Assembly (NCBI RefSeq): GCF_000316625.1
Contig: NC_019676.1
Coordinates: 2,326,501 to 2,390,500, forward strand
Direction of reading: 5' to 3'
DNA: 64,000 nucleotides
DNA from: Nostoc sp. PCC 7107
GTDB taxonomy: Bacteria > Cyanobacteriota > Cyanobacteriia > Cyanobacteriales > Nostocaceae
Shown here: in pieces, positions 62,833 through 64,000 of the stretch
How positions within the stretch are numbered: the stretch's first letter is position 1
Layout of the letters: every line of letters begins with the position of its first letter
Translations under genes and position numbers: made by a program
Notes under the pieces: model-generated
Seen by the model: only the letters and a program-made list of their open reading frames with translations
The model's database searches: none
What the model was told of the DNA's origin: nothing

Positions 62833-64000
62833 TTAAACACCCGCTTTTTTAATCGTCAAACTCTTGAGATATGCTTCTGGTTTTTCGGGGTCAAACTTCA
62901 CGCCATCAAAAAATTCTTCTACCCCACGAGATGTACTGGTCGGAATATCAGCCGTAGCAATTCCCGCTTCTTTTGCAGCTTCTTTCCAAATATCTTCGCG
63001 GTTAACTTTATTAATGAGTTCTTTAGCCTTAGCTGCATTATTAGCCAGATAATCTTTCGGTAAGAATCCCCAGCGAACACTTTCAGTAATGAACCACAAA
63101 TCATGACTCTTATAGGGATAAGACACGCTCCCTTTTTCATCTTTCCAGTAATAAGCAGCCATTGATTTATCATCAATTTTGCGCCCATCACCCATATCAT
63201 ATTTCCCTTGGAAAGGTTCAGCTAGAATTTCAGCCGTAGGTAAGTTGAAATAATTTCTAGCAGCGAGAATTTGCGCGGCTTCTTTGCGGTTATCAAAGTT
63301 ATCCAACCACTGTTGCGCTTCCATAATGCCTTTTAAAAGTGCTTTGGTGGCTTTGGGATTTTTATCAACCCAGTCAGCCCGCATCGCCAAGTATTCTTCA
63401 GGGTGATTCTTCCAAATCTCTGCGGTTAATGCAGCCATAAAGCCGATTTTATCTGTCACAATTCTGTAAGGCCAAGGATCACCAGTGCTGAAAGCATCCA
63501 TTGTCCCGGTTTTCATGTTGGCTACGGTTTGCGCCGCAGGTACAGTCAATAATTTCACATCTGCATCAGGATCAATACCACCAGCTGCTAACCAATAGCG
63601 AATCCAAAAGTCTTGGTTAACGTGAGGGAAAGTTTGGGCTGCGGTGAAGGGTGTAGAAGACTTTAGTTCTTTGAATAGGGATTTTGCACTGGCGAGTTGT
63701 AGGCTAATTTTACCATTGTGTTTGTTGGCGATCGCAATCCCGTTTCCATGTGTAATTAACTGCGCCAACACATACATCGGGATTTTTTGATTTCCCTTAG
63801 TAATTAAACCTTCTGTAATTAAATGTGGCATTGGCATCTGCCATTGTCCACCATCAATCCCACCACCAGCCGAACCAATTTCTACGTTATCTCGCGCCGA
63901 ACCCCAAGAAGCTTGTTTCGCAAGCTCTACCTTGGTCATCCCATACTTAGCAAAAAAGCCTTTTTCTTGAGCAATAATTAACGGTGCAGCCTCAACAATC
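62833..64000 (-). CDS. nrtA: Nitrate-binding protein NrtA (5' end outside the window)
   Basis: The C-terminal 389 residues of the lipoprotein solute-binding component of the nitrate/nitrite ABC importer. The frame stays open to the window edge ([20 protein letters not shown] ...), so the signal peptide is not visible. It contains [74 protein letters not shown] and the C-terminal [19 protein letters not shown], all typical NrtA. It is the first of the nrtABCD genes seen here. nirA probably lies upstream beyond the window. Confidence 0.95.
   Translation of the reverse strand, partial: IVEAAPLIIAQEKGFFAKYGMTKVELAKQASWGSARDNVEIGSAGGGIDGGQWQMPMPHLITEGLITKGNQKIPMYVLAQLITHGNGIAIANKHNGKISLQLASAKSLFKELKSSTPFTAAQTFPHVNQDFWIRYWLAAGGIDPDADVKLLTVPAAQTVANMKTGTMDAFSTGDPWPYRIVTDKIGFMAALTAEIWKNHPEEYLAMRADWVDKNPKATKALLKGIMEAQQWLDNFDNRKEAAQILAARNYFNLPTAEILAEPFQGKYDMGDGRKIDDKSMAAYYWKDEKGSVSYPYKSHDLWFITESVRWGFLPKDYLANNAAKAKELINKVNREDIWKEAAKEAGIATADIPTSTSRGVEEFFDGVKFDPEKPEAYLKSLTIKKAGV

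Overview
The window is a 64 kb chromosomal stretch from a filamentous, Nostoc/Anabaena-type cyanobacterium (Nostocales). The clues are dense HIP1 octamers (GCGATCGC) in genes and spacers, a Rubisco activase with a fused small-subunit-like domain, an nrtABCD operon with the two-domain NrtC, a Tic20-like protein, a CAAD-domain protein, a PedR-type small LuxR regulator, a phytochrome-like multi-GAF kinase, short heptamer (STRR-like) repeats and several MITE-like palindromes. No tRNA, rRNA or CRISPR array was seen. Most of the window is ordinary core genome with short operons on both strands.

Layout. 1-7.3 kb: end of a coiled-coil gene, rpsF, a fumarylacetoacetate-hydrolase-family gene, a Tic20-like gene, a small four-Cys protein, glyA, a MraY/WecA-type sugar-phosphate transferase and cinA. 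7.37-8.51 kb: a dead IS630-type element. 8.5-12.6 kb: a glycine-zipper/DUF697-like gene, a DUF2993-like gene and a degenerate histidine kinase. 13.0-15.6 kb: a polysaccharide cluster (WcaF/HpsU-type acetyltransferase and two family 2 glycosyltransferases). 15.8-22.4 kb: cobU, RNase Z, an AT-rich acyltransferase and conserved unknowns. 23.2-25.4 kb: a succinyl-CoA-ligase-like pair that lacks key catalytic residues. 25.6-32.9 kb: a cNMP-binding protein, a FUSC transporter, rca, an SGNH hydrolase, sfsA and a PfkB sugar kinase. 33.4-39.3 kb: pedR, a membrane protein, a glycosyltransferase, a secreted protein, a Ser/Thr kinase with an extracytoplasmic sensor-like domain, and a GT2-TPR fusion. 39.5-46.5 kb: a Get3d-type ATPase, a knotless-phytochrome-like kinase, mpg and rtcB. 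46.5-50.6 kb: an exported TPR-CHAT protein and an RMD1-family protein, bracketed by two decayed copies of one IS630-type transposase. 50.8-56.9 kb: an M23 peptidase, a triple YflT-like stress protein, a BON lipoprotein, a CAAD protein and an SLH-glycoside hydrolase. 57.1-64 kb (minus strand): nrtA (5' end outside the window), nrtB, nrtC, nrtD and an unrecognised 372-residue gene where narB often lies.

The clearest functional unit is nrtABCD, the ABC importer for nitrate/nitrite. Its spacers hold heptamer repeats, a ten-copy 21-bp tandem repeat and a MITE-like palindrome. The observations most worth following are the altered SucC/SucD-like pair, the 21-bp repeat inside the nrt operon, the bilin-type cysteines of the phytochrome-like kinase, the duplicated IS remnants around the CHAT/RMD1 pair, the unknown gene after nrtD, and the MITE-like families. 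I found no gene cluster that I can defend as a wholly new system.
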